64,000 nucleotides of DNA from Abyssibacter profundi (lineage in GTDB: Bacteria; Pseudomonadota; Gammaproteobacteria; Nevskiales; OUC007), in contig NZ_QEQK01000009.1 in assembly GCF_003151135.1 (NCBI RefSeq), positions 110,513 to 174,512 on the forward strand. The letters are read 5' to 3'. Under the pieces are notes generated by a model. That model worked only from the letters and a program-made list of their open reading frames with translations, ran no database searches and had not been told where the DNA came from. A program made the translations under genes and the position numbers. Shown piece by piece: positions 55,701 through 64,000 of the stretch. Position 1 is the first letter of the stretch; each line of letters opens with the position of its first letter.

Positions 55701-55830
55701 GCTCGCCTCAGCCTTGTTCACTTTGTTGCTGCTGCCCAGCCTGCTGCGCCTGCGTTTTCGGCGCAGCAAGGCCTCCGCGCCCGAAGCAGGCGCAGCCCAT
55801 GGCGCAGACACCGCGCAATCCGGAGCCTGA
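52723..55830 (+). CDS. RND-family efflux permease
   Basis: 1035 residues of AcrB-like architecture: helix 1 at NPAALVVVVLLLVGVGTAAL, the first porter loop, helix 4 with GLVVDAAIIAQENIVRLRQ, a central loop, then helices 8-12 with GFIILLGLVVNNAILLVDRTQ and RARPIYMSTLTSIFGMLPLML. Only one helix-4 Asp is present. It precedes the adaptor gene by a 1-bp gap, the reverse gene order of the pair at 23-27 kb, so the two sets are independent, not a recent copy. Substrate unknown. Confidence 0.92.
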   Translation: MNLTRLSLANPAALVVVVLLLVGVGTAALFKLPIQLLPPIDQPQISVSTFWRGAAPADMESVIIEQQERVLRNLPGLTQIQSNINQSRGNINLTFEMDHDMQRAYLDVINRLQQVPALPREANGPWVNLAGGNFSSGNAASLLVRAVDADDPRSPGDFHPVVDRYVEPALARIPGVAEVNLQSHRPEEVRIVLNAPRAAALGVQLSDITRAVSTAADVSGGFADVGRRQYTVRFMGKAPMDRLDELIVAYRGTQPIYLGDLATVSLQRVEQGGFTLRNGFPAYYITVAREAGSNTVEILDHINAVIEELNAGPLPEAGLALELSYDASVHIRRAIRLVQGNLLLGGLLATLVLFAFLRDLRSTLLVGLTIPVCLFAAFATLDLFNRSLNVISLAALAFAVGLVVDAAIIAQENIVRLRQSGLAVGEAVLRGATEVAPALFASTATSIAIFLPILFMSGPEGQLFSDLALTLSIAVVVSLVAALTVLPTASAHWLGRVPTADRMGGLWDRVTRGVLALTDRPSLRLLWILGLTVGAGALAWSLVPKADYLPRARSDNAWVNFSVPAGASQAALREDLGKTVVQRLAPHMTGEKQPQVAYYNLSSWGRWSGMAIYPADPKQADALMEVLRTDITVDLPDISSFVTMGSLLNFSGGGNRRIDVDIHGADLTQLLAAARAGMAAFGEAMPDVPVQPRPSLSLAEPELRVVPDDTRIAQTGLTRGDVGQAVRAYTDGLYVGEYFDGNNRHNVVIRADTWDTPEGLAELPLYTPQGGIQMLGELAWLERHVGPSELRRIDGQRTVTLRVFPPETVTLEEAIETIRAQVEPAITAQLGAEGSVRYRGSADGLEEALASMGRNLLYALLILLLILAAMYRSLWSAIIVLSVMPLAFAGGVTALTAMNLFTFQSMDLLTMSGFIILLGLVVNNAILLVDRTQRAEAEGLDRRDAVASAVRQRARPIYMSTLTSIFGMLPLMLMPGTGAEIYRGLAAIIVGGMLASALFTLLLLPSLLRLRFRRSKASAPEAGAAHGADTAQSGA

Positions 55831-55831
55831 C

Positions 55832-56926
55832 ATGCGACTGATTCCAGCCCTAATGACCCTGCTGGCCCTGCTGGCCCTGCTGGCCGGTAGCGATGCCATC
55901 GCCCAGCCCACCCCGCGCGCCACGCCCATTGTTGTCGATCACGTGCGCTCCGAGCGCATGGTCAAGGCCATGCCGGTCTCCGGCATCGTGGCCAGTCGCC
56001 AGGAGATGCAGATCACCGCAGGCGTGACGGGCCGCGTGACTTGGATGGCCGAGCCGGGCACGCAGGTTCAGGCAGGTGACCCGGTGGCCCGCCTGGACGA
56101 CGGCCCGTTGCGCCTGGAACTGGCCGAACAGCAAGCCCTGTTGGAGCGAGACGTCGTCAATCATCGCTACCTCGAGCAGGAGGTCCAGCGACTGGAGCGC
56201 CTGTCCAATAGCGACTACGTGTCGGCGATCGACATCGAGCAGGCCCGGTCACAGCGCGACATGGCCGCAAGCGACCAGCGCGTGGCCCAGGCCCGTATCG
56301 ACCAGCTGATCGACCAGCTGCAACGCACGACCGTGCGCGCACCCTTTGCGGGCGTGATCACATCACAAGCCCATTTTCCCGGTGAGGATGTCAGCCGCGG
56401 CACCGCGCTCAGCCATTTGATGAACACCGCGAATCTCGAGGTGCGGGCGGCGGTTCCGCTGCGGTTTCTCGGCCGCACCCAGGTGGGCGATGTCCTCACC
56501 GTACTCGTCAACGGCGAAGAACTGGTGGGCCGTGTCCGAACGCTGGTCACGGCGGGCGATGCCACATCCCAGACGTTTGAGGTGCGCATCGACCTGCCCG
56601 CAGACAGGCCGCTGCCCCTGGCGGTGGGCCAACTCACGCGTGTCCGGGTTCCGCTCACCACCACGGATCGCTTGCTGGCCGTTCCTCGCGATGCGTTGGT
56701 CCTGCGCCAGGAAGGCCATCGCGTCGTCCGCATCACCGCTGATGGCAAGGCCGAACATGTCAGCGTCACGCTCGGCCCAGGGCACGGTCAGTGGATTGCT
56801 GTATCCGGCGATCTGCAAGAAGGCGACACCGTTGCGGTGCGCGGCGCTGAACGGCTGCGCCCCGGTCAGTCGGTTCATGTCGTCCGGGACCTTGCCGAGG
56901 AACGCGGCAACACGGACCACAGCTAA
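55832..56926 (+). CDS. RND efflux periplasmic adaptor
   Basis: 364 residues from the ATG one base after the permease stop. The signal peptide is unusually repetitive: three 9-bp units give LLALLALLA before the cleavage region DAIAQ. Lipoyl halves (GVTGRVTWMAEPGTQVQAGDPVARLD; VRAPFAGVITSQAHFPGEDVSRG) flank a coiled coil of about 80 residues. Beta-barrel and C-terminal domains follow. It couples the permease to an outer-membrane channel. Confidence 0.9.
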   Translation: MRLIPALMTLLALLALLAGSDAIAQPTPRATPIVVDHVRSERMVKAMPVSGIVASRQEMQITAGVTGRVTWMAEPGTQVQAGDPVARLDDGPLRLELAEQQALLERDVVNHRYLEQEVQRLERLSNSDYVSAIDIEQARSQRDMAASDQRVAQARIDQLIDQLQRTTVRAPFAGVITSQAHFPGEDVSRGTALSHLMNTANLEVRAAVPLRFLGRTQVGDVLTVLVNGEELVGRVRTLVTAGDATSQTFEVRIDLPADRPLPLAVGQLTRVRVPLTTTDRLLAVPRDALVLRQEGHRVVRITADGKAEHVSVTLGPGHGQWIAVSGDLQEGDTVAVRGAERLRPGQSVHVVRDLAEERGNTDHS

Positions 56927-56929
56927 GGC

Positions 56930-59164
56930 TTAGCGCTGGGCTAGCTTGGCGATCGTGCTGGCCGGTACCGCCGGACTGAACAAGAATCCCTGACCCTTAC
57001 GGCAGCCCTGTTCGAGCAGCAGGCTGCGCTGCGCCTCCAATTCAACGCCCTCGGCCAGCACATCCATGTCGAAGTCGTCGGCCAGGCCGATCACGGCCTT
57101 GATCAGGCTCAGATCGCGCGGCTCGGTTGCCACGCCACGGACAAAGCTGCGATCGATCTTGATCAGATCGACCGGCAACTCGCGCAGCACGGCCAGGGAC
57201 GATGCGCCTGTCCCGAAATCATCCAGCGCGGTGCGCACGCCGAAATTGCGCAGAATGCTCAGGGTCTGGGCGGCCGCCGCAGGATGCCGCATGACGGCCG
57301 TCTCGGTGACCTCCACGCACAGGCGCTCCGGAGCCACGCTGGCACGGCGCATCTGTTCGATCAGCCAGTCGGCCGTTTCGGGGCGCGGCAGCGAATAACC
57401 CGACATGTTGAGCGCGATGTAGATATGCGGTGGCAGCGTGGCCAGATCACGCAGGCAGCGCGCCAGCACGTACTCGGTCATCTCTCCGATCAGCCCGCTC
57501 TCTTCCGCAATGGGGACAAACTCGGACGGCGAAACCGGACCCACGCTGGGCTCGGGCCAACGCACCAGCGCCTCGACACCCAGGATATGGCGCGTGTCCA
57601 TATCCACCACCGGCTGGTAATGCACATCCAGCCCATCGGTCTGCAGCGCACGGGCCAAGTGTTGCTGCACATTCGTCGCCCGGATGGCATACGCCCGGTG
57701 TTCGGCGTCGAAACGGGTCACGCGGTTTCGTCCCTCGCGCTTGGCCTGGTACATCGCGGTGTCGGCATCGGCCAGCAAGCGTTCGGGGTCCAGCGTGGCA
57801 TCGTGGCTGTCAACAAAGGTCCAGCCGATGGAGGCCGTGAGCTGGAAGGGTTGATCATCCAGCGTCATCGGCTCCTTGATCCAGGCGAGCAGCCGGCGAC
57901 TCAGGCGATCCGCGTCGTCGCGTGATATCACCGATTCGCTGAGCAGCACGAACTCGTCGCCGCCGAATCGCGCCACCGTATCGGAAGGCCCGGCAAACTG
58001 ACGCAGGCGGTCGGCCGTACGGGCCAGCAACTCATCGCCAGCCCGATGGCCCAGTCCGTCATTGACCAACTTGAACCCGTCGATGTCCATGAACAGCACC
58101 GCCAATGCCCCGCCGGACACCCGGATCCGGTCACAGGCATGACCCAGCCGGTCGGCCAGCAACACCCGGTTACCCAGACCGGTCAGCGGGTCATGTAGGG
58201 CATCGTTGGCCAGCCGGGCCTCAAAGTCCTTGCGCAACGTGATGTCATAGGCGTTCAGGAGCAGCGCCCCGACGGCATCATCCTCACGCAGATCGCTCAA
58301 CGTGCCGGCAATCCACCGCCACTCCTGCTCGCCCGTTAGCAGACGGCAATCCGGCAATGGCACGACAGAACCGGACCGGCCCGCCAACAGCCGCTCGATC
58401 CTCGCGCGCACGGCGCGCACGTCATTGGGGTGCAGGCGCGACAGCCAACTGCTCTTGTCTTGCAGTCGCTGCAGCTCGAAACGCTGCAGCGAGCTGCTGA
58501 TGTATTCGGGCACACCCGTTTCGTCGAACAACAACACGAAATCGGACGCATGGCGGGTGAGCGCGGCCAGTCGCTCCTGAGACCGGCGCGCTTCGACCTC
58601 AGCCTGGCTGGAGATCAGCACGGCGGTGATGCCATCGGCCACAGTTCTGAGCAGATTGATCTCGCCCGGGTGGAACTCACGCAGACCGCGCACGGCGTCG
58701 AAGCCCACAAACCCAACCAGCACGCCAAGCGAGAACATCGGGACGACCACCAGCGACCGGATGGCCTGCGCCTGCAGAATCTCACGCTCCGCCTGGCGGT
58801 GATCCGGCAGCTCGGCCACGTCGGAGACCGTCACGGCATCACCCGCCCCCAGTCGATCCATCCAGAACGCAAAGGCTTCGACCGGAACGGTTTGGAGATT
58901 GTCGATCTCTGCGGTAATACCGCTGGCGCACCACTCGTGGGTGTTGCGCATCGTCTCGCCTTCGAGCACGAACACGTAGGCGCGATCGACGTTCAGGTGC
59001 TCGCCCAGAGACCCCAGCCCGTCGGATATGGCTGAATCGACGTCATCGGCCTGGACGTGCAGCATGCGGGCGACAATGCGGCGAACCAGATCTTGCGTCT
59101 GCAACAAGCCCGCGAGCTGCTCGGCCGCAGTGTTGCTGTCTTCAGGTTCGGCGCCTAGCCCCAT
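56930..59164 (-). CDS. GAF-PAS-GGDEF-EAL cyclic-di-GMP protein
   Basis: 744 residues. GAF domain at about 25-190, PAS at about 205-320, GGDEF motif intact at 401-405, EAL motif with Glu531 and DDFGTG at 648-653. The EAL metal and catalytic residues look complete, so phosphodiesterase activity is likely; the cyclase half also has an intact signature, so net activity is uncertain. No membrane helices, so it is a cytosolic sensor. It is divergent from the diguanylate cyclase at 59369. Confidence 0.93.
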   Translation of the reverse strand: MGLGAEPEDSNTAAEQLAGLLQTQDLVRRIVARMLHVQADDVDSAISDGLGSLGEHLNVDRAYVFVLEGETMRNTHEWCASGITAEIDNLQTVPVEAFAFWMDRLGAGDAVTVSDVAELPDHRQAEREILQAQAIRSLVVVPMFSLGVLVGFVGFDAVRGLREFHPGEINLLRTVADGITAVLISSQAEVEARRSQERLAALTRHASDFVLLFDETGVPEYISSSLQRFELQRLQDKSSWLSRLHPNDVRAVRARIERLLAGRSGSVVPLPDCRLLTGEQEWRWIAGTLSDLREDDAVGALLLNAYDITLRKDFEARLANDALHDPLTGLGNRVLLADRLGHACDRIRVSGGALAVLFMDIDGFKLVNDGLGHRAGDELLARTADRLRQFAGPSDTVARFGGDEFVLLSESVISRDDADRLSRRLLAWIKEPMTLDDQPFQLTASIGWTFVDSHDATLDPERLLADADTAMYQAKREGRNRVTRFDAEHRAYAIRATNVQQHLARALQTDGLDVHYQPVVDMDTRHILGVEALVRWPEPSVGPVSPSEFVPIAEESGLIGEMTEYVLARCLRDLATLPPHIYIALNMSGYSLPRPETADWLIEQMRRASVAPERLCVEVTETAVMRHPAAAAQTLSILRNFGVRTALDDFGTGASSLAVLRELPVDLIKIDRSFVRGVATEPRDLSLIKAVIGLADDFDMDVLAEGVELEAQRSLLLEQGCRKGQGFLFSPAVPASTIAKLAQR

Positions 59165-59368
59165 GCGCTTGCTCGCAGTGGTGAGTCGTCATCGTATCGA
59201 ATCCTGCGGGAGTTGGCTGGGTTTTGGGATGTGATTGCAAACAGGCGCCACGGCGGCGAACCCGCGGAACGGACAGACTACGGATTGGCCGGTACACGCA
59301 ACGTTAAATCCCGGCACCAGGTGTGGGATCATCAGCCGTCCGCTGCCGAAGTCATCACCGCAGGCAAC

Positions 59369-60322
59369 ATGGCCACGTCGCCCGAACAGTCTGATTATCG
59401 CGAGGTCGACCCACGTCGATTCGTTGACTTGCTTGCCGAGTCCCCGATGGCCTATGCGGCGATGGTGGAGAGCATTACCGGCTTCGGGATCTACCTCATC
59501 GACACGCGCGGCAATATCCTCACCTGGAACCAGGGCGCCGAACGCATGACCGGCCTCCCCCGGGCCCGCGTGATCCGGCAACCGTATTCCACGCTATTTG
59601 AGCCCGCAGGCCGGGCGGCCGACCTGCCCGCTCAAATACTCGGGTATGCGAAATATCACGGCCACTACAGCGACGAGCATCTGCGCCGGCGCGGATCGAG
59701 TGAAGCGTTCCGGGCGTTGGCGACGCTGGATATCATCCGTGACCCGCGTGGCCGGCACAGCGGTTTTGTGGAGGTGATTCGGGATGTGACCGCAGACCGC
59801 GAGCGCGAAGCGGCCCTATACGCCCAGGCCACCACCGATGTACTGACCGGCCTGCCGAACCGAGCGCATTTCACCGAACAGGCCAACCTGGAGATCGAAC
59901 GGTCACGCCGTTATTTCGAACCCCTGTCGGTGGCGCTGTTGGATGTGGACCACTTCAAGGCGGTCAATGACACCCATGGTCACCAGATCGGAGACTTGGC
60001 CTTGCAGCACGTAGCCGAGATCATGCGCAGCAATGCTCGCCGCATCGACATTCTTGGACGACTGGGTGGTGAAGAGTTCGCGCTGCTGCTGCCGCGCGCC
60101 AATACCCAGCCGGCGGTGGAGCTGTGCGAGCGCATGCGCGTCGCGCTCTACCAGTCCCGAGTCGACACCCCGGTGGGACAGCTGCAGATTGCGGCCAGCG
60201 TGGGTGTGGCATCGATGAATCGCGACAGCACCACGCTGGATAGTCTGCTGGAGCGCGCAGACAAGGCCTTGTACAAGGCCAAGCGACAAGGGCGGAACCG
60301 GGTCGAAGCCTGGATGCTTTGA
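59369..60322 (+). CDS. PAS-GGDEF diguanylate cyclase
   Basis: 317 residues from the ATG at 59369; the frame is open upstream, but that part is not protein-like. PAS domain at about 25-150 ([22 protein letters not shown]) and GGDEF domain with intact GGEEF at 233-237 and [13 protein letters not shown]. No allosteric RxxD site is evident before it. Cytosolic. It makes cyclic-di-GMP, opposing the EAL part of the divergent neighbour. Confidence 0.88.
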   Translation: MATSPEQSDYREVDPRRFVDLLAESPMAYAAMVESITGFGIYLIDTRGNILTWNQGAERMTGLPRARVIRQPYSTLFEPAGRAADLPAQILGYAKYHGHYSDEHLRRRGSSEAFRALATLDIIRDPRGRHSGFVEVIRDVTADREREAALYAQATTDVLTGLPNRAHFTEQANLEIERSRRYFEPLSVALLDVDHFKAVNDTHGHQIGDLALQHVAEIMRSNARRIDILGRLGGEEFALLLPRANTQPAVELCERMRVALYQSRVDTPVGQLQIAASVGVASMNRDSTTLDSLLERADKALYKAKRQGRNRVEAWML

Positions 60323-60428
60323 ACCCGTCCGTCGGGCCGCTCCACAGGCCACCCGACAGCGGCCGGCTCGCGTCCCACCGGCGCGATCAGCGATAATCGC
60401 CGCCCTTCCCGCCACTGATTCAATGCCC

Positions 60429-62090
60429 ATGGCCCAGTACGTCTACACCATGAACCGCGTCGGCAAGCTCGTGCCGCCGGACAAGCAGATTCTGCGAGAC
60501 ATTTCGCTGTCGTTCTTCCCCGGCGCCAAAATTGGTGTCCTGGGCTACAACGGCGCCGGTAAGTCCACGCTGCTGCGCATCATGGCGGGTATCGACACCG
60601 ACATTCAGGGTGAGGCGCGGCCGCAGCCCGGTATCAACATCGGCTACCTGCCGCAGGAACCCGAGCTGGACCCCGCCAAGGACGTGCGCGGCAACGTCGA
60701 AGACGGCCTCGGCGAGATCAAGAACGCGCAGGATCGGCTCAACGAGGTCTACGCGGCCTACGCCGAGCCCGATGCCGATTTCGATGCGCTGGCCGCCGAG
60801 CAGGCCAAGCTCGAAGCGATTCTGCAGGCCGGTGACGCGCACAACCTGGATCAAAAGCTGGACAAGGCCGCTGCCGCGCTCAACCTGCCTGCCTGGGATG
60901 CCGACGTGACCAAGCTATCGGGCGGTGAGCGTCGTCGTGTCGCGCTGTGTCGCCTGCTGCTGTCCGCGCCGGACATGATTCTGCTCGACGAACCCACCAA
61001 CCACCTGGACGCCCAGTCGGTCGCCTGGCTGGAACGCTTCCTCGACGAGTTCCCCGGCACGGTGGTGGCGGTCACGCATGATCGCTACTTCCTCGACAAT
61101 GTCGCGGGCTGGATTCTGGAGCTGGACCGCGGCCACGGCATCCCCTACGAGGGCAACTACTCCTCCTGGCTGGAGCAGAAGGAGAAGCGCCTGGAGCAGG
61201 AAGCCAAGAGCGAGGCAGCACGCACCAAGGCCATGCAGCAGGAACTGGAATGGGTGCGGTCCAACGCCAAGGGCCGGCAGACCAAGTCCAAGGCACGCCT
61301 GAAGGCCTTTGAAGACCTGCAGAATCCGACCACACAAAAGCGCTCAGAAACCAACGAGATCTACATTCCGCCGGGCCCGCGCCTGGGCGAGCTGGTCTAT
61401 GAGCTTGAGGGTGTGTCCAAGTCCTTTGGCGGTCGTCAGCTCTATGACAACCTGAGCATGAAGGTCCCGCGCGGGGCCATCGTCGGCATCATCGGCCCCA
61501 ACGGGGCCGGTAAGTCCACGTTCTTCAAGCTGCTGACCGGTCAGGAACAGCCCGACGGCGGCACGATCCGCGTCGGCGATACGGTCGAGGCGGCCTATGT
61601 CGACCAGGCCCGCGACCACCTCGATGACGACAAGACCATCTGGGAAGAGATCTCCGGCGGCCAGGACATCATGAAAGTGGGCAACTACGAGGTGCCGTCG
61701 CGCGCCTACGTGGGTCGCTTCAACTTCAAGGGCACCGACCAGCAGAAGCGTGTCGGCAAGCTGTCCGGCGGTGAGCGTAACCGCGTGCACCTGGCCAAAC
61801 TGCTGGCCAGCGGGGGCAACGTCCTGCTCTTGGACGAACCCACCAACGATCTCGACGTGGAAACCCTGCGCGCATTGGAAGACGCCCTGCTGGCCTTCCC
61901 CGGCTGCGTCATGGTGATCAGCCATGATCGCTGGTTCCTGGATCGCATTTCCACGCATATCCTGGCGTTCGAGGATGACTCGGTGGAATTCATCGAGGGC
62001 AACTACCAGGACTACGCGGCCGACTACAAGCGCCGTCATGGCAAAGAAGTCGGTGTGGACGTCAAGGCCACCCGACGCAAGATCGGCTAG
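60429..62090 (+). CDS. ettA: Energy-dependent translational throttle protein EttA
   Basis: 553 residues from the ATG at 60429, which aligns with the E. coli MAQ start; an ATG 6 bases earlier is an alternative. ABC-F protein with two Walker A motifs (GYNGAGKST and GPNGAGKST), two LSGGE signatures, and an inter-domain linker ([24 protein letters not shown]). It binds the ribosomal E site and gates early elongation by ATP/ADP ratio. The sequence follows E. coli EttA closely over its whole length. A gataat box at 60392 could be its -10, without a clear -35. Confidence 0.96.
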   Translation: MAQYVYTMNRVGKLVPPDKQILRDISLSFFPGAKIGVLGYNGAGKSTLLRIMAGIDTDIQGEARPQPGINIGYLPQEPELDPAKDVRGNVEDGLGEIKNAQDRLNEVYAAYAEPDADFDALAAEQAKLEAILQAGDAHNLDQKLDKAAAALNLPAWDADVTKLSGGERRRVALCRLLLSAPDMILLDEPTNHLDAQSVAWLERFLDEFPGTVVAVTHDRYFLDNVAGWILELDRGHGIPYEGNYSSWLEQKEKRLEQEAKSEAARTKAMQQELEWVRSNAKGRQTKSKARLKAFEDLQNPTTQKRSETNEIYIPPGPRLGELVYELEGVSKSFGGRQLYDNLSMKVPRGAIVGIIGPNGAGKSTFFKLLTGQEQPDGGTIRVGDTVEAAYVDQARDHLDDDKTIWEEISGGQDIMKVGNYEVPSRAYVGRFNFKGTDQQKRVGKLSGGERNRVHLAKLLASGGNVLLLDEPTNDLDVETLRALEDALLAFPGCVMVISHDRWFLDRISTHILAFEDDSVEFIEGNYQDYAADYKRRHGKEVGVDVKATRRKIG

Positions 62091-62100
62091 TCCGGCGGGC

Positions 62101-62874
62101 ATGACCGACGCGGTGGATTTCAACCAACCCGCCCTGCGCTGGCGCCGGGGCGGGTTGCAGGCCATTCAGGCCGTGCAACAGGTCAGGCTGCACGATCTGC
62201 TGGGCATAGAGACCCAAAAAGCCCGTCTGGTCACGAACACCGCGCAGTTCGTCGCCGGCGCACCCGCCAACCACGCCCTGCTCACCGGTGCACGCGGCAC
62301 GGGCAAGTCGTCGCTGGTCAAGGCCCTGCTGACACAGTTTGCCGACGACGGCTTGCGGCTGGTCGAAGTCGCACCCACAGATTTGGTCGAGCTGCCGGAG
62401 ATCGTCGCGCCGCTGCGGGATGCGCCCTTTCGATTCGTTCTCTACGTCGACGACTTTTCGCTGGGCGCAACAGACGACACGCTGACCGCCCTCAAGGCCG
62501 CACTGGACGGCAGCGTGGAAGCACCGCCGGACAACGTGCTGCTCTACGCCACCTCCAATCGACGACACCTGCTGCCGGAACCCAAGTCCGACAATCTGGA
62601 TGCTCACAACCTGGACGGCGAGATTCACCCGGGCGAGGCGGTGGAAGAAAAAATTTCGCTATCCGACCGATTCGGGCTGTGGTTGTCGTTCTATCCCTTC
62701 AACCAGGCTGGCTACCTGGATATCGTCCGCGCCCATCTGCGGCGGCTCGGCAGTGAAGAACTCACGGACGAGGCCCGCACCGCCGCCCTGCAATGGGCAT
62801 TGGGGCGCGGCTCCCGCTCTGGCCGGACAGCACACCAGTTCGCACGCCACTGGGTGGGTTCACGCCAGATTTAG
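62101..62874 (+). CDS. DUF815-family P-loop ATPase
   Basis: 257 residues. Walker A TGARGTGKSS, Walker B VLYVDDFS and the sensor-type YATSNRRHLLPE followed by EKISLSDRFGLWLSFYPF, the pattern of DUF815/AAA+ ATPases. The partner and target are unknown. It starts 10 bases after ettA and is probably co-transcribed; a terminator follows. Confidence 0.88.
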   Translation: MTDAVDFNQPALRWRRGGLQAIQAVQQVRLHDLLGIETQKARLVTNTAQFVAGAPANHALLTGARGTGKSSLVKALLTQFADDGLRLVEVAPTDLVELPEIVAPLRDAPFRFVLYVDDFSLGATDDTLTALKAALDGSVEAPPDNVLLYATSNRRHLLPEPKSDNLDAHNLDGEIHPGEAVEEKISLSDRFGLWLSFYPFNQAGYLDIVRAHLRRLGSEELTDEARTAALQWALGRGSRSGRTAHQFARHWVGSRQI

Positions 62875-62908
62875 CCGCCACCGACGCGTATTCGCCTCAT
62901 CTGGCAGG

Positions 62909-62935
62909 AAAATTTGCCCAAGGCAAAATTTTTTT
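62909..62935 (+). terminator. Rho-independent terminator after the DUF815 gene
   Basis: tttgcc - caa - ggcaaa with a flanking A/T extension and a seven-base T-run. It ends the ettA-DUF815 transcript. Confidence 0.75.
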
Positions 62936-63262
62936 CCAACGCCGTTTTGTCAAAACCCGACACTCGACAAACCGGCCGCACAGCCGCGTCGCGACCCCGG
63001 TTCGGCTCGCCACCTGAACCTGTGTTCACGAATGAACGAACCAGGATGTCTCCGAATTCTCCAATCAGAGACAAACGGAATTGTCTTTTTAATACAGATA
63101 TTTAGCTTTTTTATCGAGCGACTTCAATCGGAACGCCGTCGCTGTTTTGAGACAGTAGACGCCCCGCCGCAGCACTCTTATCGTGACCCCACCAGCTGAG
63201 CAACGGCCTACACCGCGACTCAGCCCGGTTTGCAAGATTGAGGTTTCGACAAGGAGTCAGGA
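62936..63262. other. AT-richer intergenic region before the CsbD gene
   Basis: A 327-bp stretch, notably less GC-rich near 63050-63125 than its surroundings. It holds a small hairpin at 63069-63086 (agacaa - acggaa - ttgtct, then T-run) and ends with the ribosome site of the CsbD gene (aaggagtcagga). No gene is seen. It probably holds the stress promoter of the CsbD gene, but no clear box pair can be assigned. Confidence 0.4.
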
Positions 63263-63463
63263 ATGAATCAGCACCAATGGGAAGGTAAGTGGGACCAGAT
63301 GAAAGGCCAGCTGCGCCAAACCTATGGCGATCTGACCGATGACGAACTTGAAAGCGCCAAAGGTGACCGCGAGGAACTGGTTGGCCGCATCAAGGAAAAG
63401 TACGGCGAAACCAAGGAAACGATCAACCAGAAACTGGATGAGATCGCTTCCAAACTGAACTGA
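63263..63463 (+). CDS. CsbD-family stress protein
   Basis: 66 residues, with the CsbD pattern MNQHQWEGKWDQMKGQLRQTYG and a second repeat-like half (GDREELVGRIKEKYG). Highly charged and helical. Family members are among the most strongly induced small proteins in stationary phase or stress; the molecular role is unknown. Strong ribosome site and a strong terminator downstream. Confidence 0.92.
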   Translation: MNQHQWEGKWDQMKGQLRQTYGDLTDDELESAKGDREELVGRIKEKYGETKETINQKLDEIASKLN

Positions 63464-63539
63464 AGATCAGCGCAAGCTGATCCCAGTACGCGACCACCCT
63501 ACGTTCCCCCCCTCCCCCCGCGCGTGGGCAGGTCGCTCG

Positions 63540-63567
63540 GGCCGCATCTTCGGATGCGGCCTTTTTT
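63540..63567 (+). terminator. Rho-independent terminator after the CsbD gene
   Basis: ggccgcatc - ttcg - gatgcggcc and six T. A perfect 9-bp stem with a UUCG tetraloop. Confidence 0.93.
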
Positions 63568-63599
63568 GTGTGTACGGGGTTGGGCTTGGATTCGGCGAT

Positions 63600-64000
63600 C
63601 TATGGGAAGTCCTGCCGCAGCAGGCCGTTGATGTTCTCGTTGCTGCCTCGCTGCCAAGGGGCGTGGGGATCTGCAAAGTAGATGGCCATCTTCAGGTGCT
63701 TGCTCATCAGCGGATGCTCCGCCATCTCGGAACCCCGGTCGTAGGTCATCGACAGCCGGAGGAAGCGGCCGACTCTCTTGAGCTGCCGTTCAAAGCCCTC
63801 TTGGACGGCTACAGCGCTCTTGTTCTCCATCTTGCATAGCACCAGAAAGCCAGTCTTACGCTCAACCAGCGTGCCAATACAGGACTGATTCAGCTGGCCG
63901 ATGATCAGGTCGCCTTCCCAGTGGCCTGGAAATTCTCGACCTTCGATTTCGGCTGGTCGCTGATGGATCGTCTGATGATCCGGCACTTGAATCGCCGAGC
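63600..64000 (-). mobile_element. IS30-family transposase, C-terminal part, truncated and cut by window edge
   Basis: The visible frame runs from the window edge to a TAG at 63600. It shows GHWEGDLIIG, ERKTGFLVLC, YDRGSEMAEH and FADPHAPWQRGSNENINGLLRQDFP, the DDE catalytic block of IS30 transposases. Complete IS30 enzymes continue for about 40-50 residues beyond the GLLRQ motif (GTDLS ... LNxRPRK); here the frame ends two residues after DF, and no matching sequence follows in 63560-63600. The element therefore looks broken at its 3' end. The N-terminal part lies outside the window, so activity cannot be judged. Confidence 0.85.

Noticed and set aside
24374..55830. The two RND permease/adaptor pairs as a recent duplication
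   Set aside because: Gene order is opposite, lengths differ and motifs diverge throughout; they are separate systems.
1..64000. CRISPR arrays, prophage or integrase genes, toxin-antitoxin pairs
   Set aside because: No evenly spaced short direct repeats, phage structural genes or paired small toxin/antitoxin frames were seen; the Rho-N protein at 20063 has no toxin partner.

Overview
This window is high-GC DNA from a gammaproteobacterium. The complete EttA, the RlmJ, the DUF1820 protein, the single-chain PurL, MltF and proteins with GlyGly-CTERM-type tails all point that way. I cannot fix the genus. The many secreted hydrolases, RND systems and branched-chain acyl-CoA enzymes suggest a lipid- and protein-degrading environmental, possibly marine, organism. 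Most genes look chromosomal and resident. The only mobile element seen is an IS30-type transposase fragment at the right edge.

Left part (1-17.2 kb). A cut GntP-type permease lies divergent to a valine/isobutyrate catabolic operon: mmsA, two small unknown genes, isobutyryl-CoA dehydrogenase, enoyl-CoA hydratase, 3-hydroxyisobutyryl-CoA hydrolase and mmsB. These seven genes mostly overlap by 1-4 bp and cover nearly the whole route from isobutyryl-CoA to propionyl-CoA. Next come sodC, a small membrane protein and a tight arsM - radical SAM - GT2 glycosyltransferase trio that looks like an organoarsenical (arsenosugar-like) pathway. An MscS channel follows, then a converging block of purL, a WalJ/YycJ-like hydrolase and a DUF1820 gene.

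Middle part (17.6-27.6 kb). This holds a stress-flavoured cluster (SDR, GNAT-like, hemerythrin, unknown, Rho-N domain), a response regulator with a dead GGDEF domain, rlmJ, a DUF4169 gene, a LysE-type exporter and an RND adaptor/permease pair.

Accessory part (27.7-48.5 kb). This is a series of TetR-controlled envelope and secretion units. A TetR, an RND/MMPL permease fused in frame to a LolA-like domain, a DUF1302-like outer-membrane protein and an alpha/beta hydrolase form one operon, with similar inverted repeats 5 bp before two of its start codons. A second TetR lies divergent to two tandem beta-helix lipoproteins, with two near-perfect 16-bp palindromes over the promoter. Then follow a giant M6 metalloprotease, a lipoprotein esterase, a third TetR and a second large esterase.

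Right part (48.5-64 kb). A tRNA-Ser(CGA) is followed by two 173/174-bp tandem repeats that each carry a degenerate copy of the tRNA 3' end plus a terminator, closely like the E. coli tyrT/RtT arrangement. Then come mltF, a trypsin-like protease with a GlyGly-CTERM tail, rpmE2, a second RND pair, two cyclic-di-GMP enzymes, ettA, a DUF815 ATPase, a CsbD protein and the truncated IS30 transposase.

Strongest candidates for follow-up: the arsM/rSAM/GT2 operon, the RND-LolA fusion operon and the tRNA-derived tandem repeats.
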